DNA from: Myxococcales bacterium
GTDB lineage: Bacteria > Myxococcota_A > Polyangia > Polyangiales > Polyangiaceae
Length of the DNA stretch: 40,299 bases
Assembly (NCBI GenBank): GCA_009692485.1
Contig: SHZB01000008.1
Location: 1 to 40,299, forward strand
Direction of reading: 5' to 3'
Every line of letters starts with the position of its first letter. Position 1 is the first letter of the stretch. The notes under the pieces were generated by a model, which saw only the letters and a program-made list of their open reading frames with translations, was not told the origin of the DNA and ran no database searches. The translations under genes and the position numbers were made by a program. Shown one piece after another: positions 1-8,212 of the stretch.

Positions 1-60
1 TTGCACTGTTGGCCAATTGCACTGTTGGCCAATTGCACTGTTGCACGGGAGGCCAATTGC
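1..60. repeat. 16-bp tandem repeat downstream of dnaN
   Basis: Two perfect copies of TTGCACTGTTGGCCAA (1-16, 17-32) are followed by a third with an 8-bp insertion (33-56) and the start of a fourth (57-60). The array is cut by the left window edge and abuts the dnaN stop codon. It has no coding role that I can see. It is one of many site-specific short arrays in this window. Confidence 0.9.
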
Positions 61-1242
61 TCAAATTCGGAGAGGCATCACGACCGCGATGTAATCCCCG
101 TTCGCCGTTTGCGGGCCTGAACCCTGCGTTCCCAGCCCCTGGCTGCCCGGACGCAGCACCGCTGGGTCGAGCTCGCCGCTGAGTCCAAGAGTGACCTCTT
201 CGTCATTCTCCATCGCGGTGAGCACATCGAGAAGGTAGCGCGCGTTGAAGCCCACGCTCACTTCAGGGCCGTCGTAATCGACGGCGATCTCATCGAAGCC
301 ATTGCCACTCTCGGGGCTCTCGCTCGTGATGCGAAGGGCGTTGGTCGAAATGGCAAGCTTGACGCCTCCGGTTCTGTCGCTTGCGGCCAGCGAGACGGCA
401 CGAAGGGCATCGCAGAATGCGAGCCGCGGCGTCTTCACCGCCCGCTTGCTGACCGCTGGAATAACCTGTTCGTAGGGCGGAAATTGCGCGTCAATGAGCT
501 TGATCGACAATTGAATTCCCGCCAACGTGAAGAAGGCATTCGGGCCTGTCTGCGCGAGCGAAATCAGAGTGGTGTCGCGGTTGTCCTGCACCTCATCGAG
601 CAACTTCCGCAGCTCTTGAACACCCCGTAGCGGCAAAAGCAACGTGGCCTCCGCGGTCAGCTCCGGGACGTCGATTTCCATCTTGCTCAAGCGGTGACCG
701 TCCGTCGTCACCATCCGAACGGTGCCTTGGCTGTTTCCTTTTTGGGCGCGGCACTCGAAGAGCGCGCTGTTGAGATGAGGACGGGTCTCGTCTGTGGAGA
801 TCGAGAAGTGTGTCCGGTCGAGCAAGAGCTTCAGCGTTTGAACGCTGAGCTTCATCGTCACCGCGTCCGGCGCGATCTCAGGAAGCTGCGGAAAGTCCGT
901 CCCGGGCAATCCGTGCAGCGTGTACCGGCGAGCCGTTCCTTGCGACTGCAAGGTCAACGCCGAGCCGGTGGTGGCGCTGACCTTGATGGGTCCGTCCGGC
1001 ATGTGCCGCACGCGCTCAAAAAAATCTTTCGCCGGTACCGCCACCGAGCCGGGCCGCTTGACTTCAGCCTCGAGCGACCCCGTTACGCCAAGATAAAGAT
1101 CCGTCGCTGAAACGTGAAGTTCATTGTTTTGCGCCGAAAGCAACACGTTTGCGAGCACCGGCATCGTGCTCTTTCTGTCCGCGACGCCTTGGCAACGCTG
1201 CAAGAGTCGCAACAGGGTTTTTTTGGGCGCGACAAGTTCCAT
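61..1242 (-). CDS. dnaN: DNA polymerase III beta subunit (sliding clamp)
   Basis: Beta clamp of the replicative polymerase, a ring that tethers the polymerase to DNA. The protein is 393 aa, somewhat longer than the roughly 366 aa usual for the family. It starts MELVAPKKTLLRLLQRCQGV, and the segment RKSTMPVLANVLL near residue 30 is the characteristic N-terminal clamp motif. The C-terminus ends in VVMPLRI, the usual MPxR-type tail. The extra length includes a Gly/Ser/Gln-rich loop just before that tail (around residues 365-382). The longer reading frame back to 1440 would add 66 unconserved residues, so I start at the ATG at 1242. The gene diverges from the kinase at 1676, with a 433-bp gap between them. 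No dnaA or recF is visible beside it. Confidence 0.97.
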   Translation of the reverse strand: MELVAPKKTLLRLLQRCQGVADRKSTMPVLANVLLSAQNNELHVSATDLYLGVTGSLEAEVKRPGSVAVPAKDFFERVRHMPDGPIKVSATTGSALTLQSQGTARRYTLHGLPGTDFPQLPEIAPDAVTMKLSVQTLKLLLDRTHFSISTDETRPHLNSALFECRAQKGNSQGTVRMVTTDGHRLSKMEIDVPELTAEATLLLPLRGVQELRKLLDEVQDNRDTTLISLAQTGPNAFFTLAGIQLSIKLIDAQFPPYEQVIPAVSKRAVKTPRLAFCDALRAVSLAASDRTGGVKLAISTNALRITSESPESGNGFDEIAVDYDGPEVSVGFNARYLLDVLTAMENDEEVTLGLSGELDPAVLRPGSQGLGTQGSGPQTANGDYIAVVMPLRI

Positions 1243-1349
1243 GGGGCACCTGCCGTATCCTGTGTCGCTGTGCCGCGCAAGGGGTTCGGAACGGCTTGCG
1301 GATGACCCCAAGAACGGGCTTTGGAGGAACTTCTTCTTCCGGATCCGAT

Positions 1350-1371
1350 CAGAGATATTTAAATAAAGGAT
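1350..1371. other. AT-rich tract upstream of dnaN
   Basis: A run of about 22 bp that is almost entirely A/T within high-GC DNA, containing the palindrome ATTTAAAT. It could be the -10 region of the dnaN promoter or a DNA-unwinding element. The sequence shows only the composition, not which of these it is. Confidence 0.4.
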
Positions 1372-1481
1372 CGTCGTAGTAGGGGCTGTGGAAGCCGGGG
1401 AATAGTCAATTAGCCAAACTATTTCCGCAACATGCAGCAAGCGGCCCCGTGAGAAAATGTGCGGGCTTCATCGGGGCATGA

Positions 1482-1490
1482 TGTGGACAA
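1482..1490 (-). promoter_or_regulatory. DnaA-box-like site (TTGTCCACA)
   Basis: On the minus strand this reads TTGTCCACA, one mismatch from the E. coli consensus TTATCCACA and identical to the box preferred in high-GC actinobacteria. It lies in the dnaN/kinase divergent gap. Confidence 0.45.
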
Positions 1491-1572
1491 CCCGCGGCCG
1501 TGTCGATCGGGTCGGGTTATCGAGAGATTGTTCAGGACTTATGCGCGCGCGGCCCCCCAAGTGTGCAACGTT

Positions 1573-1581
1573 TTTTCCACA
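1573..1581 (+). promoter_or_regulatory. DnaA-box-like site (TTTTCCACA)
   Basis: TTTTCCACA fits the relaxed DnaA-box consensus TTWTNCACA. It lies 83 bp from the site at 1482 and in the opposite orientation. Confidence 0.4.
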
Positions 1582-1675
1582 GGGCAGGCCACCGGGAATT
1601 CGGGGTCGCGAGAGCACGCCGCCGGGCCGATGGCGCGCGTTCGAGGGCTACGGTACGGTAGGCACGGACTTTCGG

Positions 1676-3073
1676 ATGCAGGAGAGCTTTTTCCGCTGCG
1701 CCCAATGCGGATTGCCCCACAACCGTGGCGTCACCCAGTGCCCGACGACGGGCATGGCCATCGATCCGCGGCCGCCTCGGCGCCGGCGATACACCGAGAC
1801 GCATCGCCATCGGTCCGCGGAGGACGCCGCCATCGGGCGCATCGTCGATCGGAAATACCGACTCACCGGGACGCTTGGCGAGGGCGGAACGAGCATCGTT
1901 TACGAGGCAGAGCGACTCGATTCGGGCGCGAAGGTCGCGATCAAGATCCTCCACCCGAGCCTCGCCGACGATGCCGACGCGGTCGCGCGCTTGCGCCATG
2001 AGGCGGAGCTCGTCTGTGCCCTCGCGCACACGAGCATCTGTGCGGTCCTCGACGTCGGTCGGCTCGCCGAAGGGATCCCGTATCTCGTGATGCCACGGCT
2101 CTACGGCGAGAGCCTCGCAGAGCGAATTGAGCGTGGCGCGGTGAGCGTGGCCGAGCTCGGACCCGTCATGCTGGACATCGTGTCGGCGCTCGAGGCGGCG
2201 CACGCGCGAGGGATCATTCACCGCGATTTGAAGCCCGAGAACGTGTTCGTGGAACACCACGGACCGGGCGCGCCTTTGACCGGGAAGCTCCTCGATTTCG
2301 GAGTCGCCAAATCGATTCTCACGGACCCCAATGAGCATCCTCGCTTCACGGACACGGGCGTGGTGATGGGCACGCCGTATTACATGGCGCCCGAGCAAGC
2401 GCGCGGGGAAGTGAAGCTCGATGGGCGAGTAGATTTGTGGGCCATTGGGGTGATTTGTTATGAGGCATTGAGCGCGCGGCGACCGTTCTTTGCCAACAAC
2501 TACAATGCCCTTCTCGTCCAGGTGTTGACCGTGGAGCCGACGCCTCTCGAGAGGCTCGTCCCTGACCTTCCCATTGCCATGTTCGAATTCGTTGTTCGTG
2601 CGATGAAAAAAGTGCGCGAGCATCGATTTCAAACTGCCGCCGAGATGCGGGAGGCCCTCCGTCCGATCGCGGCGAGCGCAAGCGGCGAGGCGCCACTGGG
2701 CGAGCTTGGGCGCGCGACTTCGCGATCGCAGCAGAAGCGGCAGTCGCGATTGGCAACTACGCGAGCGGACGCGGTGGCAGCGCCCATTCGAAGGCGGGAA
2801 CGCGGGCCGCCCGACGCTCTGGGGTCCGAATTCGATTTGGTGGAGGAGCACACGCTTCAGGACGTCCTGCGCGATGACCATGAATGGCTCGACGAGCCCG
2901 AGAGTGAGAGCTTCTTACCGGATGGATTCGGGGACGAGCGCGAGAAAGATCGATCCCCAGGGGAGAGCGAGGACGGCGAAACAGAGGCCGACACGGTCAC
3001 GACGCGCCGCCGCCCGAGGGACGCGACGGGGGAAGGTGAGGGCATTGATACCGAAATCATCCGACGCTCTTGA
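1676..3073 (+). CDS. Serine/threonine protein kinase with N-terminal zinc ribbon
   Basis: Hanks-type kinase of 465 aa. The N-terminus has Cys8, Cys11 and Cys22 in a FRCAQCGLPHNRG context, a small zinc-ribbon-like cap common in myxobacterial kinases. The kinase domain spans about residues 60-330. It shows the glycine loop LGEGGTSIVYEAE (68-80), Lys90 in VAIKIL, catalytic HRDLKPEN (182-189), DFG (207-209), and GTPYYMAPE ending at 240. All key residues are present, so it should be active. The tail of about 135 residues is charged and low-complexity, ends IDTEIIRRS, and has no membrane segment, so the kinase looks cytosolic. I chose the ATG at 1676 because everything upstream in frame is unconserved and contains the DnaA-like sites. 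The ABC ATPase that follows begins about 13 bp after the stop. Confidence 0.93.
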   Translation: MQESFFRCAQCGLPHNRGVTQCPTTGMAIDPRPPRRRRYTETHRHRSAEDAAIGRIVDRKYRLTGTLGEGGTSIVYEAERLDSGAKVAIKILHPSLADDADAVARLRHEAELVCALAHTSICAVLDVGRLAEGIPYLVMPRLYGESLAERIERGAVSVAELGPVMLDIVSALEAAHARGIIHRDLKPENVFVEHHGPGAPLTGKLLDFGVAKSILTDPNEHPRFTDTGVVMGTPYYMAPEQARGEVKLDGRVDLWAIGVICYEALSARRPFFANNYNALLVQVLTVEPTPLERLVPDLPIAMFEFVVRAMKKVREHRFQTAAEMREALRPIAASASGEAPLGELGRATSRSQQKRQSRLATTRADAVAAPIRRRERGPPDALGSEFDLVEEHTLQDVLRDDHEWLDEPESESFLPDGFGDEREKDRSPGESEDGETEADTVTTRRRPRDATGEGEGIDTEIIRRS

Positions 3074-3086
3074 GGGCATCCCGACC

Positions 3087-3728
3087 TTGGCGATCGATGC
3101 GGTGCGAGCACACCAGATCGTCAAGACCTTTGGGGCGACGGCCGCGCTGCGGGGCGTGGACGTCGTGCTCCTTCCCGGGCGACTGAATCGCATCGAAGGC
3201 GCGAACGGGTCCGGCAAAACCACGCTCTTGCGGGTGCTCGGTACCCTGCTCGCCCCCTCGTCGGGCACGGTCGAGTATGCACCGCTCGGAACCGATAGCC
3301 GTCGTGCGCGGCCACACCTCGGCTGGGTCTCCCACGAGCCGTTTTGTTATGCGGATTTGAGCGGGCGGCGCAACGTCGAGCTGGCAGCGCAGTTTCACGG
3401 CATGGATGTAAGGGCCGCGTGGGGCGAAGTGAGCGAGCGGTTTCAGCTCGGACGTGCGGCGGAGCGCCCGCTCGGTACCAACTCCCGAGGGCAGCGGCAG
3501 CGGGTGGCGTTGGCGCGAGCTCTGGTCCACCGACCGGCAGTCGTGTTGCTGGACGAGCCCACGACGGGGCTCGACCGGCAGGGCGTCGCGCAGCTTGTCC
3601 GGGTCGTGGAGCAAGAGCTCGCCCGCGGTGCCATCGTCGCGCTCGTGTCCCATGATCCGGAACCCTTCGGAGCGTGTCCGCAGGCGCGCTTCGTCCTCGA
3701 GCGGGGCCGCGTCGTCGATGGGCGATGA
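3087..3728 (+). CDS. ABC transporter ATP-binding protein, CcmA-like
   Basis: ATPase subunit of about 213 aa. It contains Walker A GANGSGKTT, a signature region NSRGQRQRVALARAL (the degenerate SxGQ form typical of the CcmA/heme-exporter-like branch), Walker B VVLLDEPTTGLD and the H-switch VSHDP. Its compact size fits CcmA-type ATPases. The start is uncertain. I favour TTG at 3087, preceded by GAGGG at suitable distance and giving a protein that begins just before the first beta strand. GTG at 3036 (overlapping the kinase gene) and GTG at 3102 are alternatives. No membrane-spanning partner (CcmB/CcmC or other permease) is next to it. Its substrate is therefore unknown, and 'CcmA-like' describes the fold, not a proven role in cytochrome c maturation. 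Confidence 0.8.
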   Translation: MAIDAVRAHQIVKTFGATAALRGVDVVLLPGRLNRIEGANGSGKTTLLRVLGTLLAPSSGTVEYAPLGTDSRRARPHLGWVSHEPFCYADLSGRRNVELAAQFHGMDVRAAWGEVSERFQLGRAAERPLGTNSRGQRQRVALARALVHRPAVVLLDEPTTGLDRQGVAQLVRVVEQELARGAIVALVSHDPEPFGACPQARFVLERGRVVDGR

Positions 3729-3844
3729 TTCGCGGGGGTCGAATGAAGGCGTCGTCGAAAGAACCCGTGCGCGAATCAGGGCATCTTTGCCAGAAGTCGT
3801 GGTCGAATGTCGTTGGGCAATCGTGACGCGGGTTCAATGAGTCG

Positions 3845-5434
3845 ATGACAAGGACTGTGCCAGCGAGCTGCCACGTTCACGCGCTTGGAGCTGCGGCGGC
3901 GAGAGGTCTCTTGTGGCGTCGTCGCGGCGCGCTTCAGCTCACGGTGGTCGCGAAGGGGCGGTTCGCGTTTCAGCATGACCGCGTGATGATCCGCGTCCAG
4001 GCGCCGTCGATCGCACACGCGGATATGCATCATGACGGCGATCCGGCGCGGAGCTTGTTGCGGGCGAGCGATCTGGTGCCGTTTCGTCCGCGGATCGATG
4101 TGACCCTCAGCGGCCATGCCTGCGCCCCCGGTGGCCGACCGGTGCGATCGAGCGCGGTGCGGCTCGGGCTATTCCGCGAGGCGGAGGCGCTGATCGACAA
4201 GGTCGTGCATGTCTACGGTGAGCGAGCGTTCGCGGGCGCGCAGCCTGAGCCTTTCGAGCGCATGCCACTCACCTACGAGCGCGCATTCGGCGGGCCTGGC
4301 TGCGACGAAAATCCGGTTGGCGTTGGCGCTGCGGGCGGCGGCATGCCGAACCTCGTGGATCCCGAGCGGCCGGATCGGCCGATCGGCTTCGGCCCGCTCG
4401 CGGCAAGTTGGAAGCGGCGACGTCAATGGGTTACCCGCGCGGCGGTACGCAAGCTCGCGCAGCCCGTTCCGGTGGTCGACGAGGTCGACTGGCGGTACTT
4501 TCAGGCAGCGCCCCGGGACCAGCAAATCGCTGCGATTCGTGGCGATGAGTGGCTCGTGTTGGATGGAATGGATCCGACCCTGCTGCGCCTGACGACGCGG
4601 CTGCCGGAAGCGCGCGCGTCGGCACGATGGTTCGATGGCGAGGGCCCGGGCGAGAGCCTCGCGATGGTTCTCGACGCGATCGCGATCGATGTGGACGCCC
4701 ATGAGGTGACGTTTGCGTGGCGCGCTGTCGTCGCGCTCCCGGAGGGGATCGAGGTGCTGAAGCTTCGTGTTGCCGCGGGCGTCGAGGCAGGTGCGCCGTC
4801 GCTCGATTGGGACGACACCGAGGCGCGGAACCGCGAATTGCCAACGATTGGGAGCACGCAAGGGCTTAGCCCGTGGGTTCGGAGGGACCTCGATGCGGTC
4901 GAGAGGATTGCCGACGAGACGGACTCCAGCGAGCCGGGCGCGTTCGAAGAGATTGTGGGCGATCCGGATGCGAGCGAGCCGGGCGCATACGAACCGGGCG
5001 CGTACGCGCTGGGCGAATACGAACCGGGCGCGTACGACGTGGGCACCGGCGTAACGGAAGAGGCGACGAGCGACGACGGAACCAGCTCGGCGAACACCAT
5101 CGACGAGGCGCATGCCGGACAAGCGCGGCACTCCCGAGATGCGACGTGGACCGACGCGCACCGAATCACGCCGGCGACAACAGGGGAGACCGTCGCGCAG
5201 GAAGGAGCGCTAGAATTCGAGGCGACGATCCTTCAGCGTCGTGCGAAAACCGTCGAGCCGATGTCGATCGACGAGGAAGAGACGATCTCCGACCAGACGA
5301 GCGCGCCGCCGGCGGCGGGCGGCCCGAGAAGGACGAGTTCGCACGCCGAGGGCCCGAGCACGCTTCGCTCGAAGGGCTTGCCCGATCCGATTCCGCGACA
5401 ACCGGCGCGTTTCCGACGTGGCGGAGAGGACTGA
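3845..5434 (+). CDS. DUF2169 domain protein with acidic repeat-containing tail
   Basis: A 529-aa protein. Residues 25-310 match the DUF2169 family, with landmarks MPLTYERAFGG (140-150), NPVG (156-159), GFGPLAASWKRR (181-192) and FQAAPRDQQ (219-227). DUF2169 proteins are usually encoded in type VI secretion clusters, often beside PAAR or pentapeptide-repeat effectors, and are thought to assist effector loading. No T6SS gene is visible here. Residues from about 330 to the end are acidic and low-complexity. They include a block of EPGAY/LGEY pentads (nt 4976-5035) and an Arg-rich terminus. There is no signal peptide, so it is presumably cytoplasmic. The ATG at 3845 is the first in frame after stops. 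The role of the tail is unknown. Confidence 0.85.
   Translation: MTRTVPASCHVHALGAAAARGLLWRRRGALQLTVVAKGRFAFQHDRVMIRVQAPSIAHADMHHDGDPARSLLRASDLVPFRPRIDVTLSGHACAPGGRPVRSSAVRLGLFREAEALIDKVVHVYGERAFAGAQPEPFERMPLTYERAFGGPGCDENPVGVGAAGGGMPNLVDPERPDRPIGFGPLAASWKRRRQWVTRAAVRKLAQPVPVVDEVDWRYFQAAPRDQQIAAIRGDEWLVLDGMDPTLLRLTTRLPEARASARWFDGEGPGESLAMVLDAIAIDVDAHEVTFAWRAVVALPEGIEVLKLRVAAGVEAGAPSLDWDDTEARNRELPTIGSTQGLSPWVRRDLDAVERIADETDSSEPGAFEEIVGDPDASEPGAYEPGAYALGEYEPGAYDVGTGVTEEATSDDGTSSANTIDEAHAGQARHSRDATWTDAHRITPATTGETVAQEGALEFEATILQRRAKTVEPMSIDEEETISDQTSAPPAAGGPRRTSSHAEGPSTLRSKGLPDPIPRQPARFRRGGED
4976..5035 (+). repeat. 15-bp in-frame tandem repeat (EPGAY pentads)
   Basis: Four 15-bp units (4976-4990, 4991-5005, 5006-5020, 5021-5035) encode EPGAY, EPGAY, ALGEY, EPGAY inside the DUF2169 gene. 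The flanking units SEPGAF and DVGTG are degenerate. Because 15 is a multiple of 3, copy number can vary without breaking the frame. Confidence 0.85.
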
Positions 5435-5494
5435 GACCCCGCTCCCCCGCGCGGAGCACACGAACGAGGCAAGTGTGCCGGGGCGTCGAGCAAC

Positions 5495-5566
5495 ATGGGC
5501 GCAGCAGCATGGGCGCAGCAGCTTGGGCGCAGCTACTTGGGCGCAGCAGCATGGGCGCAGCTATTT
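5495..5566. repeat. 14-bp tandem repeat at a convergent gene junction
   Basis: About five copies of a 14-bp unit, ATGGGCGCAGCAGC with variants TTGGGCGCAGCTAC and similar, lie between the convergent DUF2169 gene and the secreted-protein gene. The last unit runs into the stop codon of the latter. I see no terminator-type hairpin in it. Confidence 0.85.
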
Positions 5567-6598
5567 GAGCACGATCTTGTGAATGACGATCGGCGCCATG
5601 CTCGCCTTGTGGACGAACACGTGCGTTAGGAGAGGGCCGCTTGGCTCACTGCTGCCGATGGTGGCGGTGGCGGGTTTCGCGAGGAACGGCGAGAGTACGC
5701 CGACGGCGACGACGTCGTTCGGAACGACACCGAGGATGGCCGCGCCCGTCGCGTCGGTGAGCGCTGTCGTGGCGAGTATCCCGGAGCTTGTCAGAAATGC
5801 GGACATCTCGCCGGTCGCGCTCGCCAAGACGACGACGGTGCCTCCGGCCTGGGCAAACGAGGAGATCGCACCCTGCAACGCGCTACCAAGAGACTGCATC
5901 TGCCCGTTCGGCGCGGAGGGTTGGTCGTGGATCAAGAGCACGTCGTAGGTGCCGCCGCTGAGATCGCTGCCAAGCGCGGCCGCCGTGTCGCGCGTCTTCA
6001 CGATGAAGCTGCGCCCCCGCAGCGCGCCCTCGGCGGCGAGGATGGCGTCGACGTTGCCGGCCGCCCCGGCGTTGGCGAATTTGCGGTAGACGAGGATGCG
6101 CACCGGATCGTCGGGAGGCAGGTACAAGGCGTTGCCGAGGAGGCGCTGCCCGGGTGCGTTGAACTGCGCGAAGCTCATCGCGGCAACGATCAGGTGGCCG
6201 GCCGGTTGGCCCGCGCAGAGACCTTGTTCGCAGATCTCTGTGGCGCACGCGTTTTCGCAAAAACCGCAGTTTCTTGGGTCTGTTTGGAGATCGACGCAGC
6301 CATCGGGACACGGGACGAGCGGCGGCGTGCAGCCTTCGCCGCCGGCCCCCCCCGTGCGGTTCGAGCCTGCCGTGCCGCCTTCACCGCCGGCGGACGCTCC
6401 GCCGTCAGTGCCACCTTCGCCACCTTCGCCACCTTTGCCGCCCGCGCCACCAACACCCGCAGGCGTCAGACAGGCGCCCTTGGTGGCGACCAATCCCGGC
6501 TGGCATTCCCCGCCAACAAGGGCGTCACATCCGGCGCTTGCAACCCACGGCGCCACCGTGAGCAGGCCGGAAACAAGGAGGTTCCGCGCGGCCCTCAT
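5561..6598 (-). CDS. Secreted Cys-rich protein with Stig1-like motif and Gly-rich linker
   Basis: A 345-aa protein. The N-terminus (MRAARNLLVSGLLTVAPWVASAGC) is a signal sequence, and Cys24 may be a weak lipobox cysteine. A Gly/Ser/Thr-rich linker (about residues 48-88) leads to CPDGCVDLQTDPRNCGFCENAC. This motif is very frequent in myxobacterial surface proteins and is often annotated as 'Stig1-like'. The C-terminal 220 residues (from about 130) look like an alpha/beta fold with repeated hydrophobic strands (GHLIVAAMSF, YDVLLIHDQP, GTVVVLASA), resembling a Rossmann/GATase-like sensor domain. I do not recognise the family. It is translationally coupled to the OmpA gene upstream: its ATG overlaps that stop by 4 nt. 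The pair probably acts in the cell envelope. Confidence 0.8.
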   Translation of the reverse strand: MRAARNLLVSGLLTVAPWVASAGCDALVGGECQPGLVATKGACLTPAGVGGAGGKGGEGGEGGTDGGASAGGEGGTAGSNRTGGAGGEGCTPPLVPCPDGCVDLQTDPRNCGFCENACATEICEQGLCAGQPAGHLIVAAMSFAQFNAPGQRLLGNALYLPPDDPVRILVYRKFANAGAAGNVDAILAAEGALRGRSFIVKTRDTAAALGSDLSGGTYDVLLIHDQPSAPNGQMQSLGSALQGAISSFAQAGGTVVVLASATGEMSAFLTSSGILATTALTDATGAAILGVVPNDVVAVGVLSPFLAKPATATIGSSEPSGPLLTHVFVHKASMAPIVIHKIVLK

Positions 6599-8001
6599 CG
6601 CGCTTGCTCCGCTTGCCCGCCCGCACGCTGGAGGATGAGAAATTCGACGCGACGGTTACGCTTGAGCGCGGTCTCCGCTTGGCCTGCTTGCGCTGGGCGA
6701 CGCTCGCCGAAGCCCTCCACATGCAGCCGCTTCGGGGCGACGCCGAATCGCACGAGCATGTCTCGAACGGCTTTGCTTCGGCGGATCGAGAGATCGAAAT
6801 TGTACTCTTCGCCGCCCGTCTCATCGGCGTGGCCCTGGATTCGGATCAGCTCGTACTGCGGGTTCGCCTTGAGAAGTTTGGCCACCGCTTCCATCAGCTG
6901 CCAGCTGCGCACTTCTACGTCGGCGAGGTTGACGCGGAAGTACACGCGCTCGTCGAGGATGATCTCGTCACCGACCACGCGGACGTTTTGTTCGTCGGGG
7001 CAACCGTCATCGTCGGCGTAACCGTTCACGGTCTCGGCGTCGTTCGGGCATTGGTCGACCGGGTCGAGGAAGCCGTCGCTGTCGTTGTCCGGGTCCGGGC
7101 AGCCGTCCTCATCCTGATATTGGTCCCTGTCTTCCGGGACGTTTCGGCAGCTGTCCCGCGGATCGAGGATCTGGTCCTTGTCGTTGTCCGCTTCCGGGCA
7201 GCCGTCGTGGTCCTCGAAGTCATCGCGATCTTCTGGGACGTCGCGGCAAGAATCGCTTTCGTCGAGGATTTGGTCGCGATCGTTGTCGCGGTCTGGGCAG
7301 CCGTCCGTGTCCTGGAAGGCGTCGTAGTCTTCGGGGTCGTCCGGGCAAGCATCCACGCTATTTCGGATGCGGTCACGGTCTCGGTCGTCGTCCTCGGGTG
7401 GCGGCGGCGGCGGTGGTGGGAGCGCCTGGTACGCGAGGTGAAGTCCAGCCGTCACGATGCGCGCGTCGTCTGGGAGAACCACGCTCCGGGTTTCGAGGAT
7501 CTGAAAGAAACCGAGCGAAGGGCCCCCGCGCCAGGCGCCGCCGGCGAAGAGGTCAAAGCCGATGGCCGCGTGGACGGTGCCGCGAGCGAGTCCGCCCGTG
7601 TCCGCGAGTCCAGCCTTGCCCGAGAGCCACAGGCCACCCGTCGTCATCGCGTCCGGGGACGGCCGCCGCCCGAACGGTGTCAGTCGAAATCCGGCGAGCC
7701 CAGCGAAGCCCGAGCCGGAGTCGGTCGCGACCATTCCGGGGATCGGGGTGATTCCGGCCGAGAGCCCGAGTGCGCTGCCCGCGAGCTCAACGCCGAGCCG
7801 GCCGTTCAACGTCAGCTCGGCCGAGGTCAACCCGCCGCCGCCCCAGGTGAATTGCTCGCCTTTCCGAGCGCCGAGCATGCGAGCGGCGAACGGCTCTGCA
7901 TGAACCGCCCAGCTGAGCTCCGCATGGGACGTCGCGTGCGTGGCCACGCCCAACAGCACGGCGACCCCCACGACGATCTTGCGTCGCGCACGCGCATTCA
8001 T
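6595..8001 (-). CDS. OmpA-family outer-membrane protein with thrombospondin type 3 repeats
   Basis: A 468-aa protein in three parts. A signal peptide (residues 1-27) precedes an Ala/Gly-rich region to about 194 that is probably a small beta barrel. An eight-proline run (195-202) leads to a block of TSP3 calcium-binding repeats (about 203-336), with DxDxDxIxDxxDxCPxxPED-type periodicity and paired cysteines. The C-terminal OmpA peptidoglycan-binding domain (about 340-455) includes IRIQGHADETG, then NFDLSIRRSKAV and NRRVEFLI. The likely role is to tie the outer membrane to the cell wall through a rigid calcium-loaded spacer. It is the first gene of a two-gene unit with the secreted protein at 5561-6598 (ATGA overlap). 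Its promoter must lie in the gap that also holds the parS sites. Confidence 0.93.
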   Translation of the reverse strand: MNARARRKIVVGVAVLLGVATHATSHAELSWAVHAEPFAARMLGARKGEQFTWGGGGLTSAELTLNGRLGVELAGSALGLSAGITPIPGMVATDSGSGFAGLAGFRLTPFGRRPSPDAMTTGGLWLSGKAGLADTGGLARGTVHAAIGFDLFAGGAWRGGPSLGFFQILETRSVVLPDDARIVTAGLHLAYQALPPPPPPPPEDDDRDRDRIRNSVDACPDDPEDYDAFQDTDGCPDRDNDRDQILDESDSCRDVPEDRDDFEDHDGCPEADNDKDQILDPRDSCRNVPEDRDQYQDEDGCPDPDNDSDGFLDPVDQCPNDAETVNGYADDDGCPDEQNVRVVGDEIILDERVYFRVNLADVEVRSWQLMEAVAKLLKANPQYELIRIQGHADETGGEEYNFDLSIRRSKAVRDMLVRFGVAPKRLHVEGFGERRPAQAGQAETALKRNRRVEFLILQRAGGQAEQAR

Positions 8002-8161
8002 GGCGGCATCCTAGTGCGGGGAGTCCATCGAATCGAGGAGCAATTTGGCCAATTTGGCGGACGCATTTGGCGGTCCAGGTGGACGGATCCGCCTGCGCGA
8101 TCTGGGGGCGTTTCCCCGCGCCACATCGCCGAGGGGCAAGCTCGAACGATGGCGGACGGAG

Positions 8162-8177
8162 TGTTTCACGTGAAACA
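8162..8177. promoter_or_regulatory. parS centromere site (ParB binding)
   Basis: TGTTTCACGTGAAACA is a perfect 16-bp palindrome matching the universal chromosomal parS consensus TGTTNCACGTGAAACA. ParB nucleates here and spreads, and ParA then segregates the origin region. Chromosomal parS sites cluster near oriC, which agrees with dnaN 7 kb away. Confidence 0.93.
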
Positions 8178-8196
8178 AGGTCGGCGGCGGACGGAG

Positions 8197-8212
8197 TGTT
8201 TCACGTGAAACA
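8197..8212. promoter_or_regulatory. parS centromere site, second copy
   Basis: A second identical TGTTTCACGTGAAACA lies 35 bp from the first. Two sites 35 bp apart lie on roughly the same helical face only if the pitch allows it (3.3 turns). Confidence 0.93.

Larger units (their letters stand above)
1243..1675. other. 433-bp intergenic region between dnaN and the kinase gene; possible DnaA-binding region
   Basis: No credible gene lies here. The gap holds an AT-rich stretch unusual for this genome (about 1350-1371, containing ATATTTAAATAAA) and two close matches to the DnaA box at 1482-1490 and 1573-1581. A poorer match with two mismatches lies at 1517-1525. It must contain the divergent promoters of dnaN and the kinase gene. 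Whether it is oriC itself or only a DnaA-regulated promoter region cannot be decided from sequence alone. Confidence 0.5.

Noticed and set aside
1457-1675. N-terminal extension of the Ser/Thr kinase
   Set aside because: The added 73 residues are unconserved, Arg/Gly/Pro-rich and overlap the DnaA-box-like sites. The zinc-ribbon motif FRCAQCG normally lies at the very N-terminus.
5435-5560. Rho-independent terminator between convergent genes
   Set aside because: Only the 14-bp array is present. I could find no stem followed by a U-tract.
6604-8208. 534-aa ORF on the + strand
   Set aside because: It is antisense to the OmpA/TSP3 gene, whose domains are unmistakable. The long open frame is a shadow caused by high GC and the repeats.
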